A stretch of DNA of 64,000 nucleotides from assembly GCA_963681505.1 (NCBI GenBank), contig OY811985.1, positions 5,541,029 through 5,605,028 of the forward strand, in the 5' to 3' direction. The notes beneath the pieces are model-generated. The model was given only the letters and a program-made list of their open reading frames with translations, searched no databases and was not told the origin of the DNA. This document shows positions 1 to 11,197 of this stretch, piece by piece (the first letter of the stretch is position 1; the number at the start of each line of letters is the position of its first letter). The position numbers were made by a program, and so were the translations under genes. The stretch comes from Eunapius fragilis (Eukaryota > Porifera > Demospongiae > Spongillida > Spongillidae).

Positions 1-282
1 TCGTTTCAGTTTCAATAAACTATTGCTGAGTTATAGCTTTGAGAACATTATGTAGACATTTCGCAGTACTACCTGTTTTGGGGGAGTTTCTTGGAATGGA
101 CATTGTTTATTTGTATACTTCAGTCCAATTATCATTCTATGCCACAAACCACAATACTTATTTGAATTGAGAGTTAGTAATAAGTGTAAATGTATATCTG
201 TTTTGGTGCCTTCTGCAGATTTTTCAAACTTTTCCTAACTCTTATTAACTGAGACCATTAATAATTGAATTTGTGGTAAACG

Positions 283-1540
283 CCCCACAAAAGCAATTGA
301 GAATATCAAAATAGAGTCTGCGATATTCAAGAGATTTGGTGCTGGGGTGTAAAACTTTCTTTCTTTCCAGGCTGAACTCTCTACCCCCCGATGATCACAC
401 TGGGTACGTGATGTTAGTGCAGTACAACTCATCCCTGTAACAGAAGTGTTCGCAGCCACTTTTTTTGTGTTATAGATTATGGGATTGTTGCAGTGAAAAG
501 GGACCTGATGTGATATTGTAAACATGAAGGAACGTAAAAGCTGATGCATGCAATTAAAATGTAATATAAAAATTCAGGCCACTGTAACTCCATGGTGGAA
601 AGACCAATTTCCAGAAGTTGTAGAGGACATATAGGTATCTCTTGGAGCATAAAATAACTGTTAGGTCTCTTTTGCTGCAACGACCCCAAATGTAAACATT
701 GACTGTGCAGTATTCACTGATTCTTATAGATGATGCACATGTGTGTATGTATACTTATTAGTGTGCAATATTTTTCATCTACAGATACAATAATTTATCT
801 GCTACTGAAAATAATGTTTTCCTCCATAATGCACTGGTTGACGCTATCAAAAAAGGATCACTAGAAAAGGTATGTACCATACCTGTACTTGCAGAAAACA
901 AGTAAACTTTGACCTCTCATTTATCTGTGAACTATACATTCTGAGTAAAGCTCATTAAGTATTTTCCCAGAACAGCAAAATCACAGTGCTTAAAAAGTTG
1001 CTTGTCCCCACTAATTGTGTAGGTTAAGGATCTTCATGCACAAGGAGCTAAGCTTGCTGCTGTGGATGATAAAGGGTGGACACCTCTTCACATCGCTGCA
1101 CGTCATGGCCAAGAGGACATTGTGGAGTTTATTGTCCATAACAGTAATGAGCAACACATAGCATCATATGTTGTACATGACATTATTGAGCAGTGTACCC
1201 CCAAGCTTAGGCTGATGGATTTGTGTCTTGTGGGATATAAATATGATGGAATTAAAGTCACTTACTTCCTACTGTAGTGCATGCACAAAGCAGCAGCACG
1301 GTCATGTTTCATTCTTTCCCTTTCTTTCATTTTATAGTCCCTCAAGATGTCCTAGATATTCAAGAACCTGAAAAGTACGAGTTTTACTCTTGTGTGTATA
1401 CCCACAACTCTTGTCGCATAAGTTTCATCAGATCTGTGTCGAAGATAATTAGCGGATATTATGAAACAGTGCAAAACTGTCTGTGTGTAATTTAACTATA
1501 TGTGCATGTGAGGGGGGTGCTTGATGGCCTTTGTTGTCTC
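283..1540 (+). repeat. Segmental duplicate, left copy (pairs with about 62,776-64,000)
   Basis: From about 283 the sequence runs colinear with the right end of the window, introns included. In the 121-bp exon (1023-1143 versus 63,472-63,592) I count two mismatches by eye; the 85-bp exon differs more, at about ten positions. The preceding 280 bases do not match well. This is a direct repeat at a distance of about 62.4 kb and means the window spans one period of a DGK gene array. Confidence 0.85.
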
Positions 1541-2367
1541 ACCTTGATAGGCTTCAGACTCCATTGCATAAGGCTTCCTGGTATGAGTACTACAATGTTT
1601 GTAAGATTCTAGTGGAGAATGGGGCATCTGTTCTAACCAAGGACTACAAGGCAAGTCACTGCAGTGTGCACTACATGTCATGCCTTGCCATCACAGCAAA
1701 AAATAAATAATGATGTATGGAGTCTCTTTTATTTGTACACATTTCTGAAACACATATGAAGTATCAGATTTCTTGTGAATCAGAAACACTGCACATATAA
1801 CATAGTTACATGTGCAGTGGTGTGAAGGCTGTACGTACTTCAATACATTGAGATAGCTGTCCACTATGGGGCTTATTCGAAAAATTAGTGATTCATCTAA
1901 TTATTCTGTAATAGTCGTTTCACATGTAGTGTTTATTGTGCACGCTTGTTACTTCTCTTTCACTTCTGCACATAATACAATTGTTGTTGACAGGGAGATT
2001 TACCATCCAATAAGACTACCAAGAATAGAGAGCTCCTCGAGTATCTTAAAGGTACAGTCAATGCAGCATATTTGTCCATTACAACGTTTACCAGTGACTC
2101 ACACATGTATTGATTTGATATTGAGTGGTGGTAATCAAATTCATTACATCCGCAGAAATGGATTTGGGGGAGGGGATGGGAGGGGGGGGGAGGGTATGGC
2201 TCATCTGTTTGAGTATGCAAAACCCTGGACAATTGCTTCCTCAACAGAGCAGTGACTAAATATACCAGTGTGGCTTTGTAATTTTGTCATAATGCCCTAT
2301 TATTTATTCCACAGTGCACGAGAAAAAGCAAGCTAATAGTACTACTGATAAGGAAAGAGATGTGTAG
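785..2367 (+). CDS. DGKZ-like: Diacylglycerol kinase zeta/iota type, copy A: C-terminal ankyrin exons (5' part lies before the window)
   Basis: Six exons follow from splice signals and ankyrin similarity: 785-869, 1023-1143, 1338-1374, 1551-1650, 1994-2051 and 2315-2367 (TAG stop). Junction phases 0, 1, 2, 0, 1 all agree. The encoded tail starts in the linker after the lipid-kinase accessory domain and carries ankyrin repeats; clear stretches are [18 protein letters not shown] and TPLHKASWYEYYNVCKILVE. In the family these repeats bind partner proteins and position the enzyme, which phosphorylates diacylglycerol to phosphatidic acid at membranes. Exon lengths 85, 121, 37 and 100 match those of copy B, and 85, 121 and 37 those of copy C. 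The 1551-1650 exon has a GC donor (AAG|GCAAGT). Catalytic exons would lie upstream of the window. Family assignment is firm; zeta versus iota cannot be told apart. Confidence 0.85.
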
Positions 2368-2744
2368 ATAAATTTCTATTGCAGACTTCACAATTTTGGT
2401 TGAGTTTTTTTTTCATTTTTGTTTTGTTTCTTTTTTTTTGCGTATGTCATGTTCTATTTTTATGGTACACAGATATGTTTTCTCATTGTAATTGAAATTC
2501 AGTTTTACATCATGACAAAGCGCAGTGACATTGCATACAAAAAAATATGATCAGGGTGCAAAAGTAGGACTATTTCAACCTTACCACCTTCAAATCTTAT
2601 AGACAGTCCTGAGTAGAAGCATGGTTCCAGATCAGATAATAGTGTACATGATGTCTCCGTATGGGAACATCAATATTACCATCAGGTTGGTTTCTGCAAC
2701 CTGTGACCATATGCTGTGTGGTAAATGCACCTTACCTTAATGTA
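2368..2744. other. 3' flank of DGK copy A, no gene seen
   Basis: AT-rich with T-tracts just after the stop codon. No coding signal or repeat family recognised. Confidence 0.5.
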
Positions 2745-4443
2745 GGGTCAACGGTGCCTAACAACACAGCCTTACCTAGGGTCAACTGTGCCTAACAACA
2801 CAGCCTTACCTAGGGTCAACTGTGCCTAACAACACAGCCTTACCTAGGATCAATCGTGCCTAACGACACAGCCTTACCGAGGGTCAACTGTGCCTAACAA
2901 CACAGCCTTACCTAGGGTCAACTGTGCCTAACAACACAGCCTTACCTAGGGTCAACTGTGCCTAACAACACAGCCTTACCTAGGGTCAACTGTGCCTAAC
3001 AACACAGCCTTACCTAGGGTCAACTGTGCCTAACAACACAGCCTTACCTAGGATCAATCGTGCCTAACGACACAGCCTTACCTAGGGTCAACCGTGCCTA
3101 ACGACACAGCCTTACCTAGGGTCAACTGTGCCTAACAACACAGCCTTACCTAGGGTCAACTGTGCCTAACAACACAGCCTTACCTAGGGTCAACTGTGCC
3201 TAACAACACAGCCTTACCTAGGGTCAACTGTGCCTAACAACACAGCCTTACCTAGGGTCAACTGTGCCTAACAACACAGCCTTACCTTGGGTCAACTGTG
3301 CCTAACAACACAGCCTTACCTAGGGTCAACTGTGCCTAACGACACAGCCTTACCTAGGATCAACTGTGCCTAACCACATAGCCTCCCCTAGGGTCAACTG
3401 TGCCTAACAACACAGCCTTACCGAGGGTCAACTGTGCCTAACGACACAGCCTTACCGAGGGTCAACTGTGCCTAACAACACAGCCTTACCTAGGGTCAAC
3501 TGTGCCTAACAACACAGCCTTACCTAGGATCAACTGTGCCTAACAACACAGCCTTACCTAGGGTCAACTGTGCCTAACAACACAGCCTTACCTAGGGTCA
3601 ACTGTGCCTAACAACACAGCCTTACCTAGGGTCAACTGTGCCTAACAACACAGCCTTACCTAGGGTCAACTGTGCCTAACAACACAGCCTTACCTAGGGT
3701 CAACTGTGCCTAACAACACAGCCTTACCTAGGGTCAACTGTGCCTAACAACACAGCCTTACCTAGGATCAATCGTGCCTAACGACACAGCCTTACCGAGG
3801 GTCAACTGTGCCTAACAACACAGCCTTACCTAGGGTCAACTGTGCCTAACAACACAGCCTTACCTAGGGTCAACTGTGCCTAACAACACAGCCTTACCTA
3901 GGGTCAACTGTGCCTAACAACACAGCCTTACCTAGGGTCAACTGTGCCTAACAACACAGCCTTACCTAGGGTCAACTGTGCCTAACAACACAGCCTTACC
4001 TTGGGTCAACTGTGCCTAACAACACAGCCTTACCTAGGGTCAACTGTGCCTAACGACACAGCCTTACCTAGGATCAACTGTGCCTAACCACATAGCCTCC
4101 CCTAGGGTCAACTGTGCCTAACAACACAGCCTTACCGAGGGTCAACTGTGCCTAACGACACAGCCTTACCGAGGGTCAACTGTGCCTAACAACACAGCCT
4201 TACCTAGGGTCAACTGTGCCTAACAACACAGCCTTACCTAGGATCAACTGTGCCTAACAACACAGCCTTACCTAGGGTCAACTGTGCCTAACAACACAGC
4301 CTTACCTAGGGTCAACTGTGCCTAACAACACAGCCTTACCTAGGGTCAACTGTGCCTAACAACACAGCCTTACCTAGGGTCAACTGTGCCTAACAACACA
4401 GCCTTACCGAGGGTCAACTGTGCCTAACGACACAGCCTTACCT
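2745..4443. repeat. 34-bp minisatellite, about 50 copies, with a 714-bp higher-order period
   Basis: Head-to-tail units containing CCTTACCTAGGGTCAACTGT then GCCTAACAACACAG, 34 bp each (TAGG recurs at 2777 and 2811). Variants (ggatca, cgacac, accgag) recur in the same order: the unique TTGGGTC variant and the following cluster with CCACATAGCCTCCCC appear near 3287 and again near 4001, which is 21 units apart. Read on the minus strand each unit contains CCTAG|GTAAGG, a good 5' splice site. It lies between the 3' ends of DGK-A and USP47. Confidence 0.95.
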
Positions 4444-4445
4444 TT

Positions 4446-5217
4446 AAAAGTGGTGTGTGTGCAAATAATTAGTTTATTTATTCATTTACTGAGCCTTGAC
4501 ACAGACTAGGCTTACTTGCTGAATCAACTGTTCTTGAAAACAAGCTTCCTTTGCATCGAACAGTATTGTAACATTCTTTGACAGAGGTAATTGGACTGGA
4601 TTGGACACTGGAAAGATCTGATATTGGTAGACCAGATGAAAATGACCGAGAAGTGGCACCTTGTTTTTATGCAACCTTATTATTCACATATGGTTTTGTA
4701 ATAAAATAAAAACAATGATATTTTTAGTTACAATTACACCATACCATATGCCTCCTCAGAATGTTACTGTCACTCTTTTGCTTTAGAGTGTTCAGCTGGG
4801 GTGTACATCAGATGAAAATACCACTTGCCCTTGTTTACATGGAAACAGATGCCTCATCCACACTTGTAAAGGATGCTGACACATGCAAAGGGGATATGCC
4901 CTGATTAGAGCTTTCATTAGTTGTGGTCGGAAATGAATGTGGAAGGGATTGGGGGGGGGGGGGGGGGTATCTCCAGCAGTGATTTTTGCTCCTTTGTCTG
5001 AAGCTTTTTTCTATCTCAGTAATTGCAGTATAATTACATAATACATGTATAGATCAAATATCGCATAATCAACACAAACACAACACAACCTTCCCACATT
5101 TTTATAGTTGCACTCACACATTTAGCCATATACAGAAATTACTCCAACACATAAGAAACAGGTTGTGATGTGACATATATAAAGCTATCCCACATATAAA
5201 AGGCTTTTCCCTCTTGA
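4446..5217. other. Intergenic, 3' side of USP47; short dispersed repeat and G-tract
   Basis: A segment near 4583-4635 resembles 57,687-57,735 (both with ttg(g/a)actggattg and ctggaaagat), suggesting an anonymous dispersed repeat. A run of 17 G lies at 4951-4967. No gene is supported. Confidence 0.4.
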
Positions 5218-5876
5218 TCAGGCTTCCACATCATCAGTGTAGAATTTGAGAGCCTTCTCTTTTGCCCTGTATGATGTGGAGGAGGTCCCCTGGACATTGT
5301 ATTTGCTGAGCCTAGTATTAAACAGCACAAAGGCTTTAAAAAAATACTCTGAAAATAGCATCGATCACCTTGTATTCTCATATTTTTGGAGTTCGTTTCG
5401 CTTTTCTACAGTTAACTCAGCTAACTTCTCAGCAGAGTCTCTGGAAAGAGTTTATTTTAATTTTTTAAAAGAAACAAGAAAAAAAAGCATGTACTAGTCA
5501 ATAAATAATCCCAATTGATGCTCACTTGAAGTAGACGATACTTCCATCGTCATAGATACAAAGAGGTATGGAGTTGAGAGTTGAGACATTAGGATTCCAT
5601 TCTAATTCTTCCTCAATATCCAGGGCCGATATTTCACAGGGAAACGTCCCACAACTCTGTACAAACCAGAGGGTACCAGAGAGATTTAATTAATTAATTA
5701 ATTTATGCATGTAGTTGAATCAGCAGTGTAACACACCCTACCCTCACAAGACTTGGGTGGGTTGAGCCCCCATATTTGCTACAGAGTAAGGTGGTACTGT
5801 GAAGAACACATACACACATGTGCGCACATGTGCACACATGTGCACACATACACACACACACACACACACATACACA

Positions 5877-5941
<65 letters not shown>

Positions 5942-6739
5942 AACAAACCAAACCTTTGCAATAGCAATCCTTTCCCATGGAATGCCAGAGACGAGAGATC
6001 TGTGGTAGAAAAGGCACCAGTGAACACACATGGTCCCCCTCCCTCCCCTCCCTACCCCACAGCTTGCACACAAAACAGTACCTTCTTCTTCAGGTGATTT
6101 GGATGGCTCTTTGTGACAATGACCTCATCTGTGGGGCTCACAGTGTAGGTTGAAGGGTGCCAGTGCCGAATGTAGACCTGCATGTTGCTATTATCCTTCA
6201 ACTGTTCTGGGTCTATGGAGGGAAGGTTGGAGCGGGGGGGGGGGGGGGGGGGGGGGGGAGAAAAGGGTAAGAAAGAAAAGGAGTTCAACTGATGAGTGCA
6301 TAATTCTATCGGACAATGGGCACCTACCCCTTCTGCTACACTACAGAAGAAAAAGGGTTAACTGGCCTCAATATGTAAGGTGTTTTAGATAACATCTGTG
6401 TTTTGTAACACTCCTTATATTATGCAAGTAACATTATTCATTGAAAGACTGTGCTATTGACTGCAGATAATTAATTAACCACCTTAATGTTTTGGATGCT
6501 GGCATAAGGTATTATAAATCTACAGATTTCTCGTGCATAGGAATGTATTATGTGTATGTGCGTACATTTATGTACACACATACACACATTTAAGTGTGTA
6601 TGTGTGTACATGTACGTTACCTTTGAGCTGCTCTATGTACAGTTCAAAAGCAGTGTACAGAGGGATGTCCTTCTCAAAGACCTGGTCGTCCAGGTATATG
6701 GTACGTGCACTGCGCCATGTCTTCTTACGTACCCTCATC
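5218..6739 (-). CDS. USP47: USP47-type ubiquitin hydrolase, C-terminal exons only (5' exons absent)
   Basis: Five minus-strand exons join in phase: 6739-6621, 6212-6082, 5656-5526, 5440-5369 and 5311-5218 (TGA stop), about 180 residues. They match the USP47 C-terminal ubiquitin-like region in order: RVRKKTWRSARTIYLDDQ, then IRHWHPSTYTVSPTDEV, then CGTFPCEISALDIEEELEWN with NPNVSTLNSIPLCIYDDG, and finally KEKALKFYTDDVEA. USP47 is a cytosolic deubiquitinase that in vertebrates acts on DNA polymerase beta among other substrates; the catalytic USP domain, which lies far upstream in the family, is not here. An acceptor (TTTACAG) precedes the first exon, so upstream exons are expected, but the next region holds a minisatellite and then GRWD1 on the other strand. 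Splicing and frame are undamaged, so either the gene was cut recently or the assembly is broken there. Confidence 0.8.
5839..5938. repeat. (CA)n microsatellite in a USP47 intron
   Basis: Nearly pure CA dinucleotide run between the 6082 and 5656 exon edges. Long cysteine/valine or histidine/threonine reading frames here are artefacts of the repeat. Confidence 0.95.
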
Positions 6740-6929
6740 CTGTAAAGGAACGACACAATAGCCTATGAACCATGCAATTGTATGAGACACCTACAGCACA
6801 AGATGGGATCCACTACTGAACCATTACCTCCACCCCCACCCCTTCCTATCTCCACCTCCCCTCCCCTCCCTTCCCCTCCAGCAATGCCTCTATTACCTAC
6901 CACACAGTACACCTCACCTCCTCCATACC

Positions 6930-7170
6930 CTGGTTACATCCCACCTCCCCTATACCCTAGTTACACCCCACCTCCTCTATACCCTGGTTACACCACCCCA
7001 CCTCCCGTCACACCCCACCTCCCCTATACCCTGGTTACGCCCCACCTCCTCTATACCCTGGTTACACCCCCCCTCCTCTATACCCTGGTTACACCCCACT
7101 CCTCTATACCCTGGTTACACCCCACCTCCCCTATACCCTGGTTACACCCCACCTCCTCTATACCCTGGTT
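6930..7170. repeat. 27-bp minisatellite (TACCCTGGTTACACCCCACC...)
   Basis: About nine units of roughly 27 bp with TATACCCTGGTTACACCCCA. It sits exactly between the truncated 5' ends of USP47 (minus) and GRWD1 (plus), so it marks or fills the rearrangement point. Confidence 0.9.
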
Positions 7171-8045
7171 ATGTAACATAATGCCACCATCTTGTGGCCA
7201 CATGGTCTGACAGAGGAGTGGTGGGCATCTGGGACTGCTCAAAGCACGTCTTGCTTTTGGATGCCCCTTCTGCTGGGGGTCCCTCCGGAAAGAACCTGAA
7301 AGGCCACAAAGAAGCACCTTTTTGTATGTTCTTTGTACAGTCGCCTGTCAAAAGCCTCCCGGAAACAGTTTCGGACCAATCCAATGCATATCCTTCAACC
7401 TGTTTTAAGCAAGGCAATGAGCATCATGACCCCACCACCACCACCATCACCTGGTGGCCGGTGAAAGTGAACGGCATATGGAACCCCTTGCAGGGAACAT
7501 GGCTGGTGGATCAGAGACCCCTGTGCAGTCACACAAATTCTGTGGAAGACATTCAATGGAGTCCAAATGAACAAAGTGTAAGTTACATGAGGATAAATCT
7601 CATCTGTGCGTGTAGCTCATTAAAGTAAGTGCTTGCAAACATGGGCAAGCTATTGTCTTGTTTTTAAAACGTTGTCTTGTTCATAATTTATTTGTATAAT
7701 TGTGTATCAAAAATGTTTACTGCTTCCGATAAATTACCATGAGCATTTAAAGCAGTTGTCATGGCAGTAAACCTGTTGTCATTTTTTGGTCTATTTATTT
7801 ATCAAAAGGTGCTGGCCTCGTGTTCTGTGGACCAGACTGTCCATATATGGGATTGCCGAGCCAATCCTGCAAAGGCCTGCATGTTGACAACACATGCACA
7901 TGACACAAACGCCAATGTCATCTCCTGGAATGGGTGTGGCAAGAGGCAAAGGAAGTGACATATGCTCATATTATGTGGGGTACTTTTTATAGGAGAGAAC
8001 CATTGCTGGTGTGATGATGGAACATTGAAAATATGGGATCTTAGA

Positions 8046-8762
8046 CAATTCAAGAGGTAAAGGGAGAGGGATGGGGAAGAGATTAAAGAGGTAAAGGGAG
8101 AGGGATGGGAAAGAGATTAAAGAGGTAAAGGGAGAGGGATGGGGAAGAGATTAAAGAGGTAAAGGGAGAGGGATGGGAAAGAGATTAAAGAGGTAAAGGG
8201 AGAGGGATGGGGAAGAGATTAAAGAGGTAAAGGGAGAGGGATTGGGAAGAAATTAAAGAGGTAAAGGGAGAGGGATGGGGAAGAGATTAAAGAGGTAAAG
8301 GGAGAGGGATGGGAAGAGATTAAAGAGGTAAAGGGAGAGGGATGGGGAAGAGATTAAAGAGGTAAAGGGAGAGGGATGGGAAAGAGATTAAAGAGGTAAA
8401 GGGAGAGAGATGGGGATGAGATTAAAGAGGTAAAGGGAGACGGATGGGAAGAGATTAAAGAGGTAAAGGGAGAGGGATGGGAAAGAGATTAAAGAGGTAA
8501 AGGGAGAGAGATGGGGATGAGATTAAAGAGGTAAAGGGAGAGGGATGGGGATGAGATTAAAGAGGTAAAGGGAGAGGGATGGGGAAGAGATTAAAGAGGT
8601 AAAGGGAGAGAGATGGGGATGAGATTAAAGAGGTAAAGGGAGAGGGATGGGGAAGAGATTAAAGAGGTAAAGGGAGAGAGATGGGGATGAGATTAAAGAG
8701 GTAAAGGGAGAGGGATGGGGAAGAGATTAAAGAGGTAAAGAGGGAGAGAGGGATGGGGAAAA
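8046..8762. repeat. 34-bp intronic minisatellite anchored on a GRWD1 splice donor
   Basis: The exon ending at 8056 reads TTCAAGAG|GTAAAG. From that point a 34-bp unit containing AAGAGGTAAAGGGAGAGGGA repeats about 21 times (donor copies at 8057, 8091, 8125 and so on) up to just before the acceptor of the next exon (8768). Every unit repeats the exon tail plus donor. Confidence 0.95.
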
Positions 8763-9454
8763 GATAGTGGCTTTCCTCCAGTTGTACCAACTGTCAAGTC
8801 TGTGGGGTGTGGTCATCCAACCAGTGCAACGTTCAAACACCATATATCATCTGTGGAATGGCATCCTGATGATGGCACTGTGTTTGCATCAGCAGGATCA
8901 GATGACCAGGTCAGTCCTGATTCTCATTTTAAACATACACATACACAAACACCGGGGAAAATTCGAGACAAGGTTATGCCACAAATTGCGAAGGATTGGT
9001 GAGGATTCCATAACTTAATGTTGCCCATGTAATACCCTTGTCTCTCTAGTTCAACTTGAACTTGATGGCTTAACTCAGTCAAGAATATACCCACACATAC
9101 ATTGATACACACAACCACTGTTTAAATAGTCTTAGAAGTTGTGTTCTGGATGGATCCGTCCAATAGTATTGTTTTGCTATTATTACGAAGAGGTCCGGAA
9201 CACGGATCAGTCTTTCAAACCGGCTGTACAGCAGTAGTTGTCCCGCCAAGCACATATATTTATTGACGTCAGCTACAAGTCCCCAGACTAGATTTACGTG
9301 ACATTACACCCATTACACAGGTTGTACAGTGGGACTTGGCTGTGGAGGTTGACACGGACGTGGAGCCTGACCAAGAGCACCTGGACATTCCCCCACAGCT
9401 GCTCTTCATTCACCAGGGACAGAGGGACATCAAGGAGCTCCACTGGCACCCTCA

Positions 9455-9613
9455 AGGCCGGCATACACGGGTCAACTTTTGTTGAGCAACAAGTTGATTG
9501 TGCGATGAATGCAATTATATTTTCAGTAAAACATTAATTTACTGATATTTTACAAGAAATTTACAAAAATTCATTTGTTGCTCAACAAAAGTTGACCCCG
9601 TGTATGCCGGCCT
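9455..9613. mobile_element. PIF/Harbinger-like MITE inside the GRWD1 coding exon
   Basis: A 159-bp foldback with terminal inverted repeats AGGCCGGCATACACGGGTCA / its complement, continuing through TTTTGTTGAGCAAC. It is flanked by 3-bp sequences TCA (9452-9454) and TTA (9614-9616), fitting the TWA-type 3-bp target duplication of PIF/Harbinger with one mismatch. Removing element plus one flank restores CAC CCT CAG GTG CCT, matching the GRWD1 HPQ..PG region. Its A+T core resembles the MITE at 51,089-51,233. Confidence 0.85.
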
Positions 9614-9835
9614 TTAGGTGCCTGGTGTTGTTGTCACCACGGCGCTCAGTGGGTTCAACATTTTTAAGACCATCAGTGTGTGATTTGTAATCGCTGTGTG
9701 AATTGGGTGTGTTTGTCTGATGAGCTGCATGTCTCCAGTTTGCACTATTTCATTTAGGCTTAGATAATTTATTAATGGGTCTATATTGGTAACCGTATGT
9801 CTGCTACAGGCAGTAATAGTATTATGCACTTTGGT

Positions 9836-11101
9836 TAGCCTCGTCCCCAGGCCGTCAATTAAAGTTTAGGAAAAAAGACGGCCTGGTACCTTAGTGCCAC
9901 TATGTTAGTGCGCATGCGCTGGCCATTACCTGAAAAACACGTAATCGTATACCTTTCCGCTCGAAGCAAGTTTGTTTTTGCAAGGTATGCAAATGAACCT
10001 GGACAAACCATCCTCAGAAGCCATTGGGACATCGGCAACCTTGCTGAGCCTGTTTGCAAGATCTGATGCCAAAGATTCCCTTGAAAAGAAGTGCGACATA
10101 ATGTGTACGAGACAAAACACTGTCACAAATCCTACAAGACTTTGACATCGTATACGCGTAGCGTATAGTATACGATGTTAAAGGTTTACAAGCTAAGTAT
10201 AGACCTTATTCGACCGCAAATATGAATATATTCTTGTGTGACATGCATGTGACATATATTGGAAAGGCGTCGCCGTTAATGAGATACACGAATATGTTAA
10301 GCAGCTTGATACGGTGGGAAAGTTACGCTATAAAGAGAAGCTTGGTATGCTAGGGGTAACCACGGACCCATACAGACTTCAAAAGATGTTTGGCCGGCCC
10401 ACGAAGTGTTTTCTTCGAGGCATATCACAAGGGCTGCGTAAATAATGACAGCTCAAACTCCGCAATTGAGGCGCAGAATCTCAACAACCCTACACCGTGT
10501 TAACATGCTTTATATCTCAATACACCCAACAGACACCACTACACGTGGATTCTGCTTGGCATTACCGTTGCGCGTTCTATCTTAACACAAAATGGTTTAG
10601 AGTAGAAGTCATTAAATTGCCTTGTCTTGATTATGTTATAAATGACAAAAAACAGGGTGAAGTCAAATCAGTCCTATTACACCCACGGTATGATAGAGAG
10701 CTTATTTATGTCGCTGATGTTCCTTTTTACCCTTTACACGGAGAGCCAAATGGATTACAAGATTGTTTTCAATACAGGAACGGCAAACTATAACCTCGCA
10801 CCACGCGGATCACCAAATCCATAGAAAAGGACGGAACCAACCTCGTATGAACGTTTTTGGCCTTGAAAAGTGATCACTGATAGTTCCTGAACTCACTCGC
10901 CTTTAGAGAACTTCTTATCGCGTGATGTAATTGAACCAATATTGGGACGAGCGTGTGACATTTATATATTCATATTGCGGTCGAATAAGGTCTATACGAT
11001 TACGTGTTTTTCAGGTAATGGCCAGCGCATGCGCACTAACATAGTGGCAATAGGTACCAGGCCGTCGTTAAACTTTAATTGACGGCCTGGGGACGTGGCT
11101 A
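9836..11101. mobile_element. TIR DNA transposon remnant (TAGCCTCGTCCCCAGGCCGT ends)
   Basis: Ends are inverted copies: TAGCCTCGTCCCCAGGCCGT at 9836 and its near-complement ending at 11,101. A second inner inverted block pairs 9908-9950 (GCGCATGCGCTGGCCATTAC) with about 11,000-11,040. Another pair is the TATAGACCTTATTCGACCGC block at about 10,199 with 10,960-10,996. Minus-strand codons around 9926-10,126 read GLSRFICIPCKNKLASSGK, resembling the C-terminal part of a zinc-binding ZAD-like domain. Plus-strand codons near 10,280-10,440 give a short basic stretch with VTTDPYRLQKMFG. No intact transposase is visible. Confidence 0.7.
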
Positions 11102-11109
11102 GCACAGCT

Positions 11110-11197
11110 TAGCCTCGTCCCCAGGCCGTCAATTAATGTTTAGGAAAAAAGTCGTCTTTTTCCCTAAACTTTAATTGACGGCTTGGGGACGAGGCTA
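11110..11197. mobile_element. Solo foldback with the same ends as the 9836-11,101 element
   Basis: TTAGCCTCGTCCCCAGGCCG... pairs with ...CGGCTTGGGGACGAGGCTA over an 88-bp hairpin with almost no loop. Probably a deletion derivative of the neighbouring transposon, 8 bp away. Confidence 0.8.

Larger units (their letters stand above)
7177..9683 (+). pseudogene. GRWD1: GRWD1 (glutamate-rich WD-repeat protein) copy, truncated and rearranged
   Basis: Exons with GRWD1 homology: about 7177-7577, 7809-7933, 7993-8056, 8768-8909, 9321-9454 and 9617-9683 (TGA). Diagnostic pieces are [102 protein letters not shown] and TTALSGFNIFKTISV. GRWD1 is a WD40 histone-binding and ribosome-biogenesis factor. Defects: the N-terminal half is missing, with an in-frame stop just upstream; a segment near 7322-7412 is inverted, its GRWD1 residues (EGYALDWSETVSGRLLTGDC) being encoded on the minus strand; the 7993 exon is out of frame near 8010, where GGDDG is expected; and a Harbinger-like MITE splits the last coding exon. 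Together these argue for a decayed copy, though misassembly could explain the inversion and truncation. Confidence 0.8.

Noticed and set aside
2745-4443. CRISPR-like array
   Set aside because: Units are directly adjacent with no unique spacers, and the genome is eukaryotic; it is a minisatellite.
5703-6097. Open frames rich in Cys/Val or His/Thr
   Set aside because: They are translations of a (CA)n/(GT)n microsatellite; same for 11,690-11,944, 13,477-13,680, 33,817-34,044, 34,428-34,697, 52,078-52,356, 57,371-57,802 and 61,385-61,747.
6782-7210. Proline-rich 142-codon protein
   Set aside because: Translation of the 27-bp minisatellite between USP47 and GRWD1.
7169-7417. A separate minus-strand gene with LLTGDC motif
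   Set aside because: The motif is GRWD1 sequence inverted within the plus-strand GRWD1 copy, not an independent gene.
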